From: Thereva unica
Lineage: Eukaryota > Arthropoda > Insecta > Diptera > Therevidae
Reading direction: 5' to 3'
Assembly (NCBI GenBank): GCA_949987705.1
Contig: OX465283.1
Span: 72,735,720 to 72,799,719, forward strand
Length of the DNA: 64,000 nt
Below the pieces are notes generated by a model. That model was given only the letters and a program-made list of their open reading frames with translations. It was not told where the DNA came from and ran no database searches. Made by a program: the position numbers and the translations under genes. Shown here piece after piece: positions 33,990 through 45,419 of the stretch (position 1 is the first letter of the stretch; the number at the start of each line of letters is the position of its first letter).

Positions 33990-35955
33990 TGAAATATTAA
34001 GTGGCCATGCATTGATGAAATATAAAATGGTCGCCATTATCTTTTCCTTGACAGAACAGAAGATTGAGGCATCGTTGGTGTCTCTCATCCATGAAATGCT
34101 TACTGGCTGGATGGCGAGTTCGGTCATGAGCGACAGCTCGGTCCTAAGAGCCGTAAATAGAAGCACTCCGCAAGGAGGAGTACTTCCCCGCTCCTATGGG
34201 TCGTAACTATGAACCAGTTGTTTCGACGCATGGAGGCAGAGGGGTATCACGTTCTGGCATATGCGGATGACGTTTCTATCATCACAAAAGGTAATTTCCA
34301 TCAAGTCCTCTGTGATCTCATGGAGGCGGCGTTATAAACCCTTTCAAGCTGGACTGCCACCCGCGAACTCAGCGTTAACCCAGTAAAAACGGAACAGGTC
34401 CTCTTCACAAAGAGGTATAAGATCCTTCCTTTAACTTAGCAACAGTGCAAAATACCTGGGAGTAGTCCTGGACAAGAAACTCCTCTGGAATGAAAACACA
34501 GAAGAGCGCATTAAGAAAGCGAACATAGCGCTTTTTGCCTGCAAAATATTATCAAAATATCCTCAAAATATTCTCCCCTAAATTAGTACGATGGATCTAC
34601 ACAGCGATAGTCCTCTCAATACTCCTTTACGGTTATTTATGGTGGTCAACTTTGAGTAAACCCACCGTGCTAAACAAAATGCAGAAAGTGGAAATATGTG
34701 CGCAGTTAACAGGGGCACTACACTCCACTCCTACAGTGGCCCTAAATGTTAGGCTATTTCTCCCTCCTTTGAATCTTTTGGCTAGTAGTGATGAGCAAAC
34801 GCAAGAACAAAACAAGACTAGTCTAGTCTTGTTCTTGTCTTATTTTTGTTCAGTCTGTCTTGTTCTTGTTCTTGCAAGCATAACTAAGTCTTGTTTTTTT
34901 TCTTGCTAAATGTGCAAGAACAAGACAAGACTGCAAGAACAAAACCATTTTTGCTCATCACTAGTGGCTACGAAAAGCGCAACCATCGCAGCCCTTAGAA
35001 TAAAAGAATCTGGTTTTTGGCCCGGAATCAGGGGAGGACACACGAAGTTGCTGAACTCTGTTACCATCCCCACAAAAACGTACACAAGATTAACTTCACG
35101 AGGAACTACGGAGTCCACATCGCCTCAGGTATGAATGGAGAAACAGACCACACAGTTCTCAGGGTGCCACAAACTTCTTTAGTGATGGCTCTAAACTCGA
35201 AGGTCGAGTAGGAGGACGAGTATTTTCCCCAGAGCTTGGGATTGAAGTCTCCTTCCGACTACCCGATCAATGTAGTGTATACCAAGCGGAGGTTCTATCT
35301 ATACATGAAGCTGTTCTACTAATCAACAGGCAAGCCGGCAGGAATCGGACTGTCTACATCTTCTCAGATAGTCAAGCAGCTCTGAAAGCCCTGCGATCTT
35401 GCACAAATAGCTCTAGAACTACCTCTGAATGTTGCAGATCTGTTAACGAGATGCATCAACAGTACCCTCCTCTTATGGGTGCCGGGCACCGCAATATAGA
35501 GCAAAATTGTAAAGCTGAAAATTGTAAAGGGCCACTTTTAAACTCCGATGCAAACAGCACACAATGCAACAAGCAGAAAAGCATTGGAGAGATCTTAATA
35601 AATGCACCGTTGCCAAATTAACCTGGCCCTTAGGTTTTAAGACCTACGATTTTTGTAGAAACTGTAATAATCCGGACGAGGAGGAAAGTGCACTATACAT
35701 CTCCTCTGTCACTGCCCAGTCCTAAGCAGATGGAGACTAGCCACATTGGGTGAGCCTTTCTAAGCATGCTTGCAGAGATCGCGAAGATTGGGATCCCTCA
35801 ACTTAGAAGATTTGTTTCTTCCTTGAGATGTTTTAGCGGAGAAACGAAACTTGAACATCAGGTTTAAAGTGGGATCACTATGGCATCACAATGGGCCTAT
35901 CTCTTTGGCCTAAGCGTATGAGCCCAAACCAACAGCTAAGCCTTATCTAACCTAA
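33990..35955 (+). mobile_element. Decayed LINE with RNase H domain (I/LOA group)
   Basis: Pieces in three frames, in order: EASLVSLIHEMLTGWMASS and TPQGGVL of the reverse transcriptase, the AYADDVSI catalytic box at about 34255, VRWIYTAIVLSILLYGYLWW, the PPLNLLA/TKSATIAALRI join, then an RNase H fold with FSDGSK, YQAEVLSIHEA, IFSDSQAAL and LWVPGH. An encoded RNase H is found in I, LOA and R1-related LINEs. Many stops and shifts make it inactive. A hAT-type MITE sits at 34796-34963. The 3' end is near CCTAACCTAAAAT at 35950. Confidence 0.8.
34796..34963. mobile_element. hAT-type MITE inside the RNase H LINE, 168 bp
   Basis: TAGTGATGAGCAAA at the left is the reverse complement of TTTGCTCATCACTA at the right. 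The 8-bp flanks TTGGCTAG and GTGGCTAC match at six positions, as expected for an aged hAT duplication. Removing the element and one flank restores the LINE reading PPLNLLATKSATIAAL. The interior is a set of CAAGAACAA/TTGTTCTTG palindromic repeats. Confidence 0.8.
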
Positions 35956-36599
35956 CCTAAAATAGATCTGTATCTGAAATTGTTGAATTTTTAAAAACGC
36001 GGCTTAATAGAATACTCATTTCAGAACCTACATCTAGGTACAACAACTCTCTAAGCTATTTGATTAACACATTTCCTACGGTTAGGGCTGAGGAGGATTT
36101 ATGCGAGGCAGTATGCGACGGTAAATCGTACTGAAGCCCCAATATTTTGAAATGCCCCATTTAAAAAATAATGTCCAATTACTCTTGGTATGAGCTTGGT
36201 ATAAACCCGCACGATCACCCGTCCAAATCCCCGAATCTCAAGGGCCACATTCATTTCCACTCTCTCAGTCCATTTGTTGCATTGATGAAACAGTTTTCGT
36301 ATAAATTGGTATCCATAGGGGTAAAAAGATCGCATCGTGTTACAGAGTCAAAATAGACATTGAACTGCAGCATAAATCGAGAATAACTAAAAATTGGAAC
36401 AGCCCTTAAAAACATGTTTATAAATGAAATGTCGAATTTCTCCAAAGATCGGTGGGAGCAAAACAATTTATTCAAAAGTCATATCATAAAATAGTTTTAT
36501 ACAAATTTTGTAGGTTATGCGATTATTCCTGTACGAATTGTTATTCATGAGTAATTCAGTCGAGTTGTTCTATTAACAAACGATCTTTTTCTTTGAAAT
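35956..36599. other. Non-coding; relative of the 28-kb MITE at its end
   Basis: The stretch 36480-36560 carries TCATATCATAAAATAG, TTTTGTAGGTTATGCGATTA and CGAATTGTTATTCATGA, matching the 7560-7730 repeat. Elsewhere nothing is recognised. Confidence 0.45.
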
Positions 36600-37945
36600 A
36601 AGACAGTACTTGGTTTTGGAGGGGTTGAATTCGACACGATTCTTTTTTCCCCACTCTAGAATAAGTTCAATGTCGTTATTAATAGAGTTGAACATTATTT
36701 CACGATTATCAAGACAGGATCTGGCATATGTGTCTGTCTTGTATCGAAGCTGTACGAGTAACGTAGAGTACCGTCGTCAGCGAAGCTGAGAAGTGGATTG
36801 GAGGGGATTGAAAGTAGGTCATTTATAAAGATAAGAAATAGGGCCGGTGATAAAATTGACCCCTGGGGGACCCCCGCAGAGATGGGGTGAGATTCAGATT
36901 TGACGCCATCCAAAACTACCTTAATTGAACGGCCAGAAAGGAAACTCTCAACCCACTTATAGAGTCAATTCCAATAGCTTTGAGTTTAGCTAACAAGGCT
37001 GAGTGCTATACTCTATCAAAAGCCTTGGAGATATCCAAAGCAACCAAACTAGATTCACCAGATCCATGCAAACTTCGGTTAAGGTGTTCTGTAAGGCAAA
37101 CTAAAAGATCACCAGTGGATCTTTTTTGTCGGAAGCCGTATTGTTTGTCGTTTCTAAGTTGGTTGGATTCTAGATATCCCATAAGCTTTTTGTTAATTAT
37201 CGTCTCCATTGTTTTGGAGAGGATAGAAGTGATTGCTATTGGGCGGTAGTTGGAGGGAAGGCTGGAGTTACCTTTTTTCGGTATTGGCTGCACATGAGCA
37301 AGTTTCCAAGAATCTGGGTAAACTCCGGAAGAGTATGGTAGGGCAAAAAGTTTGCGCAGAGGTTTAGCCAAAGGTGAGGCGAATTGTTTTAAGACGATAG
37401 GGGGTATATTATTGGGTCCAGTGGATTTGTTGACATCGAGCTCCTTGAAGCACCTGTACACCTCGCGAGTCCTGAAGAAAACTCTGTCCATTAAATGAGG
37501 GCTGTGCTCGAGGACCGAGGGTAGCGTATCATTTTGAGGTAGAGAAGAATTTGAAGCAAACAGGGGTAGAGAAGAATTTGAAGCAGAACATCGTGGATGA
37601 ATGAAGGAATTGTGGAGGTGGTGAAATTCTTCTTGATGGAACTTACCAGAAGTTTTTGCTACCAGAGGTTGCATTAAGGAGTTTACTTCTCAACTTGCTG
37701 TCAAATGAATTTTTGACATTCCTGATGGTGACTTTACAAGAGTTTCTTAGTTTTATATACTCTGCACGGAGCGATTCACTCGGGAAGCTCTTGTAAGCTC
37801 GAAACGCGGCTTCTTTATTTCTGATTGCATTCATACACTCCTGATTAAACCATCTGTCGGGCCTAGCCTTCACAGATTTAGTAGAATGAGGAATGAACAA
37901 ATGCATTCCTGCCTTATGATTCTAGTGATACGGATAGCGGCAGAG
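36600..37945 (-). mobile_element. Jockey/CR1-like LINE, antisense truncated copy
   Basis: Minus-strand frames cover the linker (37906-37643: RWFNQECMNAIRNKEAAF to LLNATSGSKNFW), the RT fingers and palm (37674-37006: FKELDVNKSTGPNNIPP to LDISKAFDRV), and AGVPQGSILSP to SFADDGTLRYSYS (36913-36695). It is truncated at both ends relative to the 22-kb copy. A small tandem duplication of AGAGAAGAATTTGAAGCA lies near 37550. It preserves the two bases whose loss shifts the frame of the 22-kb copy. Confidence 0.85.
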
Positions 37946-38666
37946 TCCGAGCTAATAATATTTTTGCAGAAAAAAACAAGACTAATTTGACAGAGCATTG
38001 AATGCTCTGTATGCGTAAAAGTTAAAAGTTAAACAACTGTTGCATTGCATTGCGATCCATTGAAGGTAGTGCCGCATTAATTAATCATTGAATTATTCAG
38101 TGTAAACTTGATCTGTCAACGCATTCATGCAACGCAATGTAATTATGTACTTCCAGCTTATGTACCTAATTAAACTTCATACTTTCCTGATAATTTTTAT
38201 TTAACATTATTTAGTATTCAAAAGAAAATGAAAACGATGGCATTACACTTAATGCAATTTTTATTTCACATCAATTTTCAAATTAGCAAAAAACCCTTTT
38301 CATTATTTTACATCACACTTGATCAACAACGAGATGGTTGTTATCGATATCTTCATGAGCAGGCAAAATTCTTGCTTTTGAAAGAAAGAAAAAACGAAAG
38401 CAAAAAATGTAATTTTCCTAATCCATAACTAATCAAAAATTTCTCTTTCAAGACTCCTAAGCCACACACTAGATAAAAAACGGCACTCCAGAACACGCCA
38501 TGACCTAACTAACACCCATCAATTATTTGAATCATCGATCATCTACATCCCAGTGGAGAACAGCAAAAATTTTATCTCCTTATAATCGAAGAACCACTAA
38601 ACGGTACGAAGGCACGAAACGGCCAAAAATCACTGAAACTAGGTCAAACTCAAAGGTGACCTAAAC
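37946..38666. other. Non-coding, nothing recognised
   Basis: AT-rich, with no domain or terminal repeats. Confidence 0.45.
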
Positions 38667-39212
38667 TTGGTCCATGTCTCAAGAAAGAAAAAAAATCAAA
38701 GAAATTCTTCTGTTGGTTCTGAGTGTTATCCGGCCTTTACACCTCTTCTGTCTCCGCTTCTTATCTTCCATACGCCTCCAGCTAACATCTCAATCTGGTG
38801 GATACCTTTTGAAGTGTGGTCAGGTCGTAGAATCACAACTAAAATCTGGGACATGCTGGAGCAGCAAATCCATGATCTTTCAGCTAAAACCGCCAGCTTT
38901 GAACCTGCTCCGAATGCCTATTCATCAGCAGCTACAAAGAAAGAAATACGATCTAGCTTTTATAAGTACTCCGCTGAGTCGGAGTGTGGTTGGTGCTTGT
39001 CTTCAGTCCTCACCAGTGGGCACGAAACTCTTATAAAAAGCCCAAAGATGCCCAGCTTGAGGCATTTCGAATCCCGATTACACAAATGGTTACGCTGCTG
39101 TAAAATCATCGTTTTTTATTCTCTATCTTCACCGTTAAAAGTGAATTTGAAATTTTTCAATGAATCTCGAAACACTCCCAGCGAGGCCAAGTTTAAGGTA
39201 CTACTGAGCTGA
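38667..39212 (+). CDS. 181-codon ORF, unrecognised
   Basis: One of the longer open frames outside mobile elements. The product starts with a basic KKKNQR stretch, then a hydrophobic stretch (residues about 27-42), then DMLEQQIHDLSAKTASFEP, a cysteine pair in GWCLSS and RCC near the end. A second overlapping frame of 120 codons is also open, which weakens the case for either. I recognise no family. It could be a host gene fragment, part of an unrecognised retrotransposon gag, or chance in a locally less AT-rich region. Confidence 0.2.
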   Translation: MVHVSRKKKNQRNSSVGSECYPAFTPLLSPLLIFHTPPANISIWWIPFEVWSGRRITTKIWDMLEQQIHDLSAKTASFEPAPNAYSSAATKKEIRSSFYKYSAESECGWCLSSVLTSGHETLIKSPKMPSLRHFESRLHKWLRCCKIIVFYSLSSPLKVNLKFFNESRNTPSEAKFKVLLS

Positions 39213-39930
39213 TTTATTGCTTAAGGTTGGGGCCACATTAACATAAGACATGCTGCACGCCGCATGAGTAAAGTTTAATCTGTCACGTAGGTGATTATTG
39301 ATTCCCAAGTTTAAGGTAAAAGTTTAAGGGAGTTGGTTCGGCACTATTTGAAGAGCGAGAGAAGCTTTTAAGGTCATTTATGTTTTTCTAATTATCATAA
39401 ATAAATAGACGTGAATAACCTAGATTCTGAAGTTGCAGACAAGTGATTGGGCTTGCCTTTTAGAGAATAACTTCTGGTAAATGAAGAGATGCACGAAAAC
39501 ATGATTAGATAAAAAATTGTGCTTTCTAACCTTTTGCAAAGCCAGTGCTTCCGGAGCGCAATAGGCGAACACGGATATGAAGCAGAAAACAAATTTCATG
39601 TCAAAATCGGTCGGACCGTGAAATACCTTCTTATCTTCTATTTCAATTTTCCCTTATTTTCAACGAAAGAGTTAACGACAGGGGTGGAATACACGGATCA
39701 TAACGTCAAGACTAAAAAACCATTTTTTAGGATAGAGGGGCAAAAGGAAGAGAGAAAGTTGTTGTAACTTTTTGAACAGAAATTTTTGGCGTGAAAACTA
39801 ACACATGCACAAATGTATCTTCTTACCTTCTTCTTCTTTGGGTCTGATATTGACATATCTCCTTTTGTTAATCGCGTTGAGGTGTGCACACATTGATATT
39901 CCGTGTAGGGGTGTAGGGATAATAAAAGTT
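39213..39930. other. Non-coding, nothing recognised
   Basis: No domains. Short open frames occur on both strands without support. Confidence 0.45.
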
Positions 39931-40594
39931 CCAGTAGGAATTCTAGGAAGGCCTTACCGATGGAGCACTGAAATAAGAACTCATCTGGTAAGGGGTACCC
40001 CTTATTTTCTTGGTGCTAGATGAGCCCTTACAAACCCCATTACTAGAGAAGGCAGATGGTAAGGTGTAGTCCAGAATTATACCCAAACAAGTGAGAATCT
40101 GCCCGATGACTCAAGGGGGCTTTCCTGGAGTTTTCATAAATTTTATAGAAAAAAAAGAAAACGGGCAATTATATTCGTCGACATAAACTGCGACATTAGC
40201 ATACTCAATAGCCCGGCTCTCATTCGATACGGAGGACAAGCAGCTTTGGAGAATTGGAGAATTTAGTTGGGGGACTGCTTAGGTAAAGCCACTCTCGGGC
40301 TTGGAAAAAAAAGGCATTTGTAAAAGATGAACAAAATAAAAGCATTTCGATACCGGATCAAATATCCACAGGCGCCCATGAATATTTCTTTTTGCAATGT
40401 TCCATTTGCTGCCTTACTATACCCCTTACAGATGAGCAGTTCTATAAGTACTCTAAGGTAAGTACTAAAGTAAGGCCTTACCTCCTATGACATCGTGTGT
40501 AAAAATAAGCACTTATTTAAGGGGTGTGGTAAGGCCTTCCCCTTACCAGTAAGTGCTGATTTCAGTACTTCTGTAAGCTTACCGGTCCTACTGG
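39931..40594. mobile_element. Degraded MITE with CCAGTAGGA termini
   Basis: CCAGTAGGA at the left mirrors TCCTACTGG at the right. Internal inverted pairs include GGTAAGGGG/CCCCTTACC and repeated AAGGCCTTACC. Length is about 664 bp. The arms are diverged, so it is older than the 28-kb element. Confidence 0.5.
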
Positions 40595-40834
40595 GTACTC
40601 TCGGCAAAATAAATACCCATGTACGTCGAGAGGATCATAAAAAGCCGGTTTTTTAGTATTGATATTATGATCCGTGTATGCCAGCCTATTCGATGTACAT
40701 CTTCTTTTTCTTGTTATGCTACTTTAATACCTCGAGGTACATATTATGTAGGGCACAAACCAGGATATCCCAGTGGTTACATCGCAAGGTGTAGACAATC
40801 CAATCCTATTTACTTCACCTGATCTTATCATCTA

Positions 40835-40900
40835 TCCTTTCTTGGCCGGCACGACGCCATAGTTCTTCATTTGTAGATTCTACCTTCCCACCGGATTTTT
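40835..40900 (-). mobile_element. Short relic of the 30-kb RTE-like LINE family
   Basis: TTTCTTGGCCGGCACGACGC and CATAGTTCTTC are the reverse complement of the start of the LINE piece at 30085-30115. No reading frame is preserved. Confidence 0.6.
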
Positions 40901-41314
40901 AGGATACGAAGTCTGTTGATAAAAACGTTTCGCAACAATACAAAGGAACTGCCTAACGTTGAAGATGAACAGCCACAATTTGGTGTTAGTTTATATCACC
41001 GTTGATCTCCATAACTGAGAAAAAATAATTTACTTGGTTAATTTCCTTAAAAGCACATAATACGCGCCCACAACTAGCACACAAGCGAACAAAATCGCTA
41101 CAAGCACGAATATCTACGAATGCATGAGCATTGGGATAGACCATTCCAAACGCAAGTGTCATTTTATCAAACGGTCCCCCAGCTAAGTACTTTCCATGGC
41201 CGATGCTGCTTGACCTACGCAATCGAGCGAGAAGGTGTCTACTGAGTATAGTTATGGCACCCTTTATGGTCACCAAGATAATTGTCCATTTTCTTCGTCC
41301 TATACAATTTGGTG

Positions 41315-42600
41315 GGCAAATTCGTGCCGTCACTTCCACGTGGTGCCCGCTGGATAACCAACTAACGACGGTAGTAGCGAGTGTGGCACGTTATAATCCC
41401 GCCTGCCAGCGAAGGATTAGCAATCCTCCCTGGCAATATGAATTGCTATGAACCGACAGCAGAGCGGACGGATAACTTAACGTCGAACTGGCAAACGGAA
41501 AAATGACAATGATTTCGGAATATTTACATGGAACGTTCGAACTTTATACCAAACTGCTAAGTATACATCCTGAGTGCAATGATAATGGGCGTACTTCGGT
41601 GGACTTCGCTGCTGGAGCTAACATGATAGTGGCCTGCACAAAATTCCAACACAGAAGAATTCACAGAGTAACCTAGGGCCTCGATAGCCTAGGGAGTAAG
41701 GCGTTTGGCTACCATCCCAGATGTCCCGGGTTCGAATCCCGGCCAGCCCCTAGGTCCTTCGCCTTTTCCACTTTCCCACCTACATAGCTCTTCTCCTTTC
41801 TTCTTCACTCTTTAAATTCCTGATTCTTCCTATCGTAGCCTTCCGTAGCCCGTCCCTGCTCCACCAAAGCGCTTGTCATCGGTTGGTTGATGAGATTCAA
41901 CTCGTTTCAGGAGGCATAACACTCCAGCGAGTTGTTTCGCGATGCCCCGATGTCAAAGTCGTGAAAGTAATAGTTAGGAGTAGGTGGACAAAAAGTATCG
42001 CGGGTAGGTTGTGACAGCTCCTTCCTCCCCAACTGGAGCTGCTGTTCGACATTGCACTCTATACGAAGAAAAAATATTGTCAACAGTATGAAGGGCCTTT
42101 CCTGAGACTCTAGTCTTTCACTTAAAAAAAAACCTGGAAATCACTAAATAAGGAGACGGTCAATGCTATACCAATGATTGACCATATACTGATTAGTAGA
42201 AGGTACAGCTCCTTCATAATAGATGTTTGAACGTATCGTGGAGCAAACGTGGACTCAGACCATTTTCTAGTGGGTGCTAAGATGAGAGATAGAATATCAT
42301 GCGCCAGGACAGGAGGAAGAAGAGAACAAAGCGAGCGAAAATATAATAGCACGGCCCTCAAAGAAGATGAAATTATGAGAATATGTAGCAGAGCTAAAAA
42401 AAAAGGTTCAGTTCATCGGATAACGAAGCTGCAAGTATCAACGCCAATATTGACGACGAGTGGGCTAAGCTAAGGGCCATAATAAAGGAAGCCGCAGCTA
42501 GCAAGGAAGGCTATAATATACGAATTGAAAAACGTACGCACGAAAGAAAGAAGAAGACGTGGCTGGAGGTACAAATTGCAGAGATAAACGAGCTCGGGAA
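41315..42600 (+). mobile_element. RTE-like LINE 5' part, interrupted by a SINE
   Basis: Starts near GTCACTTCCACGTGGTGCCC, the same start type as 43085-43160. Endonuclease segments follow in broken frames: TKFQHRRIHRVTW before the SINE, then the continuation with IDHILISRRY and RGANVDSDHFLVGAKMRDR. The linker SINANIDDEWAKLRAIIKEA is still readable near 42430-42490. The reverse transcriptase is missing. Confidence 0.75.
41675..42130 (+). mobile_element. tRNA-derived SINE, full-length copy
   Basis: The tRNA-like head (41675-41752) carries an A-box-like TAGCCTAGGGAGTAAGG at 41685-41701 and a perfect B box GGTTCGAATCC at 41729-41739. These two form a polymerase III promoter. An unrelated body follows, and the copy ends with an A run at 42124-42130. 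AACCT flanks both sides. The acceptor stem does not pair properly, so this is not a functional tRNA gene. Its movement would depend on LINE machinery. A second 3' end is at 1-37. Confidence 0.85.
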
Positions 42601-42719
42601 TATTAACGAAGTGAGAAATAGAGTTGAGTCGGACTTACAAGAGGCAGTACATTTGTCGAGTATTGTTGTACTGAGGGCTCAATTTTTTTAAATGACCCGG
42701 TTCAATAATGTCCTACTGG

Positions 42720-43065
42720 TACATGAGCGTGTAACGAGGTAAATAAAGAAAACGAGGTGTGATTGTAAATTGGAGATAGTGTAGATACATTTCTTACTTA
42801 GTGGAGTAGTGGAGATACATTTCTTACTTTTTTGCGGCAGTGTAATATCCAATTTGAACTACGGCGAGGTGAGATTGTAAACATGAATTGCAGAGACGTT
42901 TCTTACTTCTTTTGTGATAGTAAAATATCCAATTGATGAGGTGAGATTGTAAATACTAACTGGAGAGACGTTTTTTACAATTTTTGAGGAAAGAAAATTT
43001 TGTCCTAGAGAGACATTTTTTACTTCTTTTGCGGCATCAAAATTTCCAACTTGAAATTAGACAAG
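42720..43065. repeat. Diverged tandem units (about 4) with GAGGTGAGATTGTAAAT
   Basis: GAGGTGTGATTGTAAAT and GAGGTGAGATTGTAAA recur with spacings of roughly 80-120 bp. Each is followed by an AGAGACGTTTCTTACTTCTT-like block and TAAAATATCCAA. The units are diverged. No protein is evident. Confidence 0.6.
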
Positions 43066-43200
43066 GTAGGATAAATATACAGGGGGAGGGCAAAATCGTA
43101 CCGGCCCCTCCTCGCTGGTGCCACCTGGATTACCAACCGACGACGAACGTACCCAGTGCCCGAGGGTATAGCTGGGCCACCCTATCCGATGGGGTATAGT

Positions 43201-43648
43201 CACTGACATATAGTAATGGACTGCTGATTGACGAAGCTGAATGGCACCATTTTTCTCCAGAAATAGAAAACCTTTTTCATGCAAACAAAAAAAATTTCTT
43301 CCAATTTAGGAGAAAATAAGTGATAAGATGTTTGTTATAATTAACGGAAACAAATTTCCATCACTCATTTTTATTTATTAGCAGTTTTTTCATTAAATAA
43401 ATGTATTTATTCCAAAACCGTGACGGTTATTCCCCTGTTTAACGAAATTTTCAAAATAGCTCAAGAGTGAGACAGAAGAACGAAAAATATACCTGTCTAT
43501 TTTTTTCTAATTATGTTTATATCGCTGACATGCGCTGACGATTACAGTTCATTGGGATTTAACGTGGGAGCGAGGCAGGAATAGTTTTTGGTGCCATTTT
43601 TTTGTATGGGATTTTGCTCATTTAGCAGTCCATTACTATATGTCAGTG
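43201..43648. mobile_element. MITE, 448 bp, 8-bp duplication GGTATAGT
   Basis: CACTGACATATAGTAATGGA at the left continues to a 25-bp perfect terminal inverted repeat with the right end. GGTATAGT occurs immediately outside both ends (43193-43200 and 43649-43656). An 8-bp duplication fits hAT or P-type transposases. The insertion lies in the 5' region of the RTE-like LINE, so it is younger than that LINE copy. Confidence 0.9.
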
Positions 43649-44583
43649 GGTATAGTTCACAGATCCGTTCCTCCTGGCAGTGGGGTTGGGCGTTGGGCTA
43701 ACTACCGGACCCTGTAAAAACACATCAGTTAAGAAACTTGAAGCAAAGCCTCGGAACGGACGGGAAAACAGCAACAACTACAGCAACAGCACCTGGAAAT
43801 GATTTTCGGAACATGGAACACGCGAAGTACTATTAGATGAAGTGGGCAGATATAAAATAAAATGACTCGCGTTACAAGAGATCCGATGGATAGGAGAAGA
43901 GGCAATGGACCTTTGCAACTATAGGATATTCTACAGCTGCGGAAGGGAGCATCACTTAGGAGTACCCTTCGTAGTGCACAAGTCAATTATAGATAATGTG
44001 ATAGAGTTCAAACCAATGAGTGACAACTATGCTCAATACGACTCCGAACGAAGTTCTTCACCCTCTCAATCATTAACGTACATGCAGAGACGGAGGAGAA
44101 AGCGAACACGACAAAGGACACTTTTTCACGGCCCCTTCTAATGACATCAAGATGGTGATAGGAGACCTCAACGCCAAAATTGGAAGAGAGAATTGGCACA
44201 GAGCGAGTCTCCACGAAACATCAAACGACAACGGAAAAGTGTTATCGATTTTGCAATGACCAAAAATATAATCGTCAGCTCAACATATTTCCCGAGAAAG
44301 AACATTCACAAATACACATGGCAATCTCCCAGCGAAAGATACTGCAACCAAATAGACCATATTCTCATATACAGAAGGGCAGCCTCCAGTATCCTCCATG
44401 TAAGAACCTGTAGAGGTACAAATTGTGAATCGGACCACTTTCTAGTTAAAGCTAGATTCAGATGTCGGCTGTCCACTCAAGAAAGAAGAAACAGCAAACA
44501 AAAGAAATTTGACGTCGATCGCCTGCAGGAACAGACTGTGTTGGAGCGATATCAGTTGCCTAGCAGAAAGGATAGTTCCAAAT

Positions 44584-45018
44584 ACCCCGTTTATGACTAG
44601 GTTCAACCCAGGTTCAACCCGGGTTCAACCCAGTCATAAACGGATGTCGAGTTGAAACTGGGTCCACTCAACCCAACTCAGCTCTCCTACCTGGATTGAG
44701 TTGAATTTTACCTCATATACGCAGGTTGAATTGAAATTGGGTTGAAGTGACATTTATCTTGTTTGTTTACTATTCGTGAAGTCCGCAGTCGGCGTTAGTT
44801 TTGTGTTTGATGTTTTTTCTGGTACAGGAAAAATAAATTATTTCATTCTAAATTTTTACGTATCTATAAATGAGAATTTTCCACAAAAATTTGAGGTTAT
44901 GTTTTGAATCAATTCAACTCTATTTCAACCCAAAGTGAACTCAACTCAACTTCATATACGGTGGTGGAAATTTCAACTCAATCTCGACTCAACTTTTCGA
45001 CCTAGTCATAAACGGGGT
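44584..45018. mobile_element. MITE with ACCCCGTTTATGACTAGG termini, 435 bp
   Basis: The left end ACCCCGTTTATGACTAGGTT pairs with GACCTAGTCATAAACGGGGT at the right. TTCAACCC/GGGTTGAA and ACTCAACT motifs repeat inside. It interrupts the LINE linker between LERYQL and the EGKW segment. The target duplication is not clean. An older relative lies at 2540-2700. Confidence 0.8.
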
Positions 45019-45419
45019 AAAATATAAATAATGAAGATACAGTCGAGGGAAAATGGATAAGATTGAAGACAATACTGACAGATGTCACGAAGGAACTGTA
45101 GGTTACAAACGCACAGTCGGAGCCAGTGAATGGTACGACGAGGAGTGCAAAGCAGCTATAGAGGCCAGTAAAAAAAATAGGAAAATATACATAGAGAGAC
45201 CGTCAAATAGAGTGGTGAGCATTTGCATCACAACCGATCGCGAATTATCGGTTTTTGGACCTCCCTCGCCACTTTAAGGAGATTGAAATTCCAAAAAATC
45301 TATTCCTAAAAAAATTGCGTGTCAGCTCCGATGCTTGACTGGAGTTTACTCCTGAAAAACGATTGTTTTAAAATAACAATAGGCAAAGGAATTAAATGAT
45401 CCCATATATTTATTGATAT

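Larger units (their letters stand above)
43085..45235 (+). mobile_element. RTE-like LINE 5' half, interrupted by two MITEs
   Basis: The 5' untranslated start is GCTGGTGCCACCTGGATTAC at about 43110. The endonuclease appears in broken frames: QEIRWIGEEAMDLCNYRI, VIGDLNAKIGRENW, YCNQIDHILIYRRA, CESDHFLVKARFR. The linker LQEQTVLERYQL leads to 44583, and after the second MITE it resumes with EGKWIRLKTILTDVTKE and NGTTRSAKQL-type sequence to about 45235. It is closely related to the 61-kb element, which keeps the part missing here. Stops make it inactive. Confidence 0.85.

Noticed and set aside
35940..35960. CCTAACCTAA resembling the insect telomere repeat TTAGG
   Set aside because: Only two units, located at the 3' end of a decayed LINE. 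Similar short runs occur at 14386 and 47790 by chance.
40986..41339. 117-codon minus-strand ORF
   Set aside because: Its end overlaps the 5' start of an RTE-like LINE on the other strand, and no domain is visible. Most likely a chance open frame.
41675..41752. Functional tRNA gene
   Set aside because: The B box is perfect, but the acceptor stem does not pair and the sequence continues into a SINE body with an A tail and target duplication.
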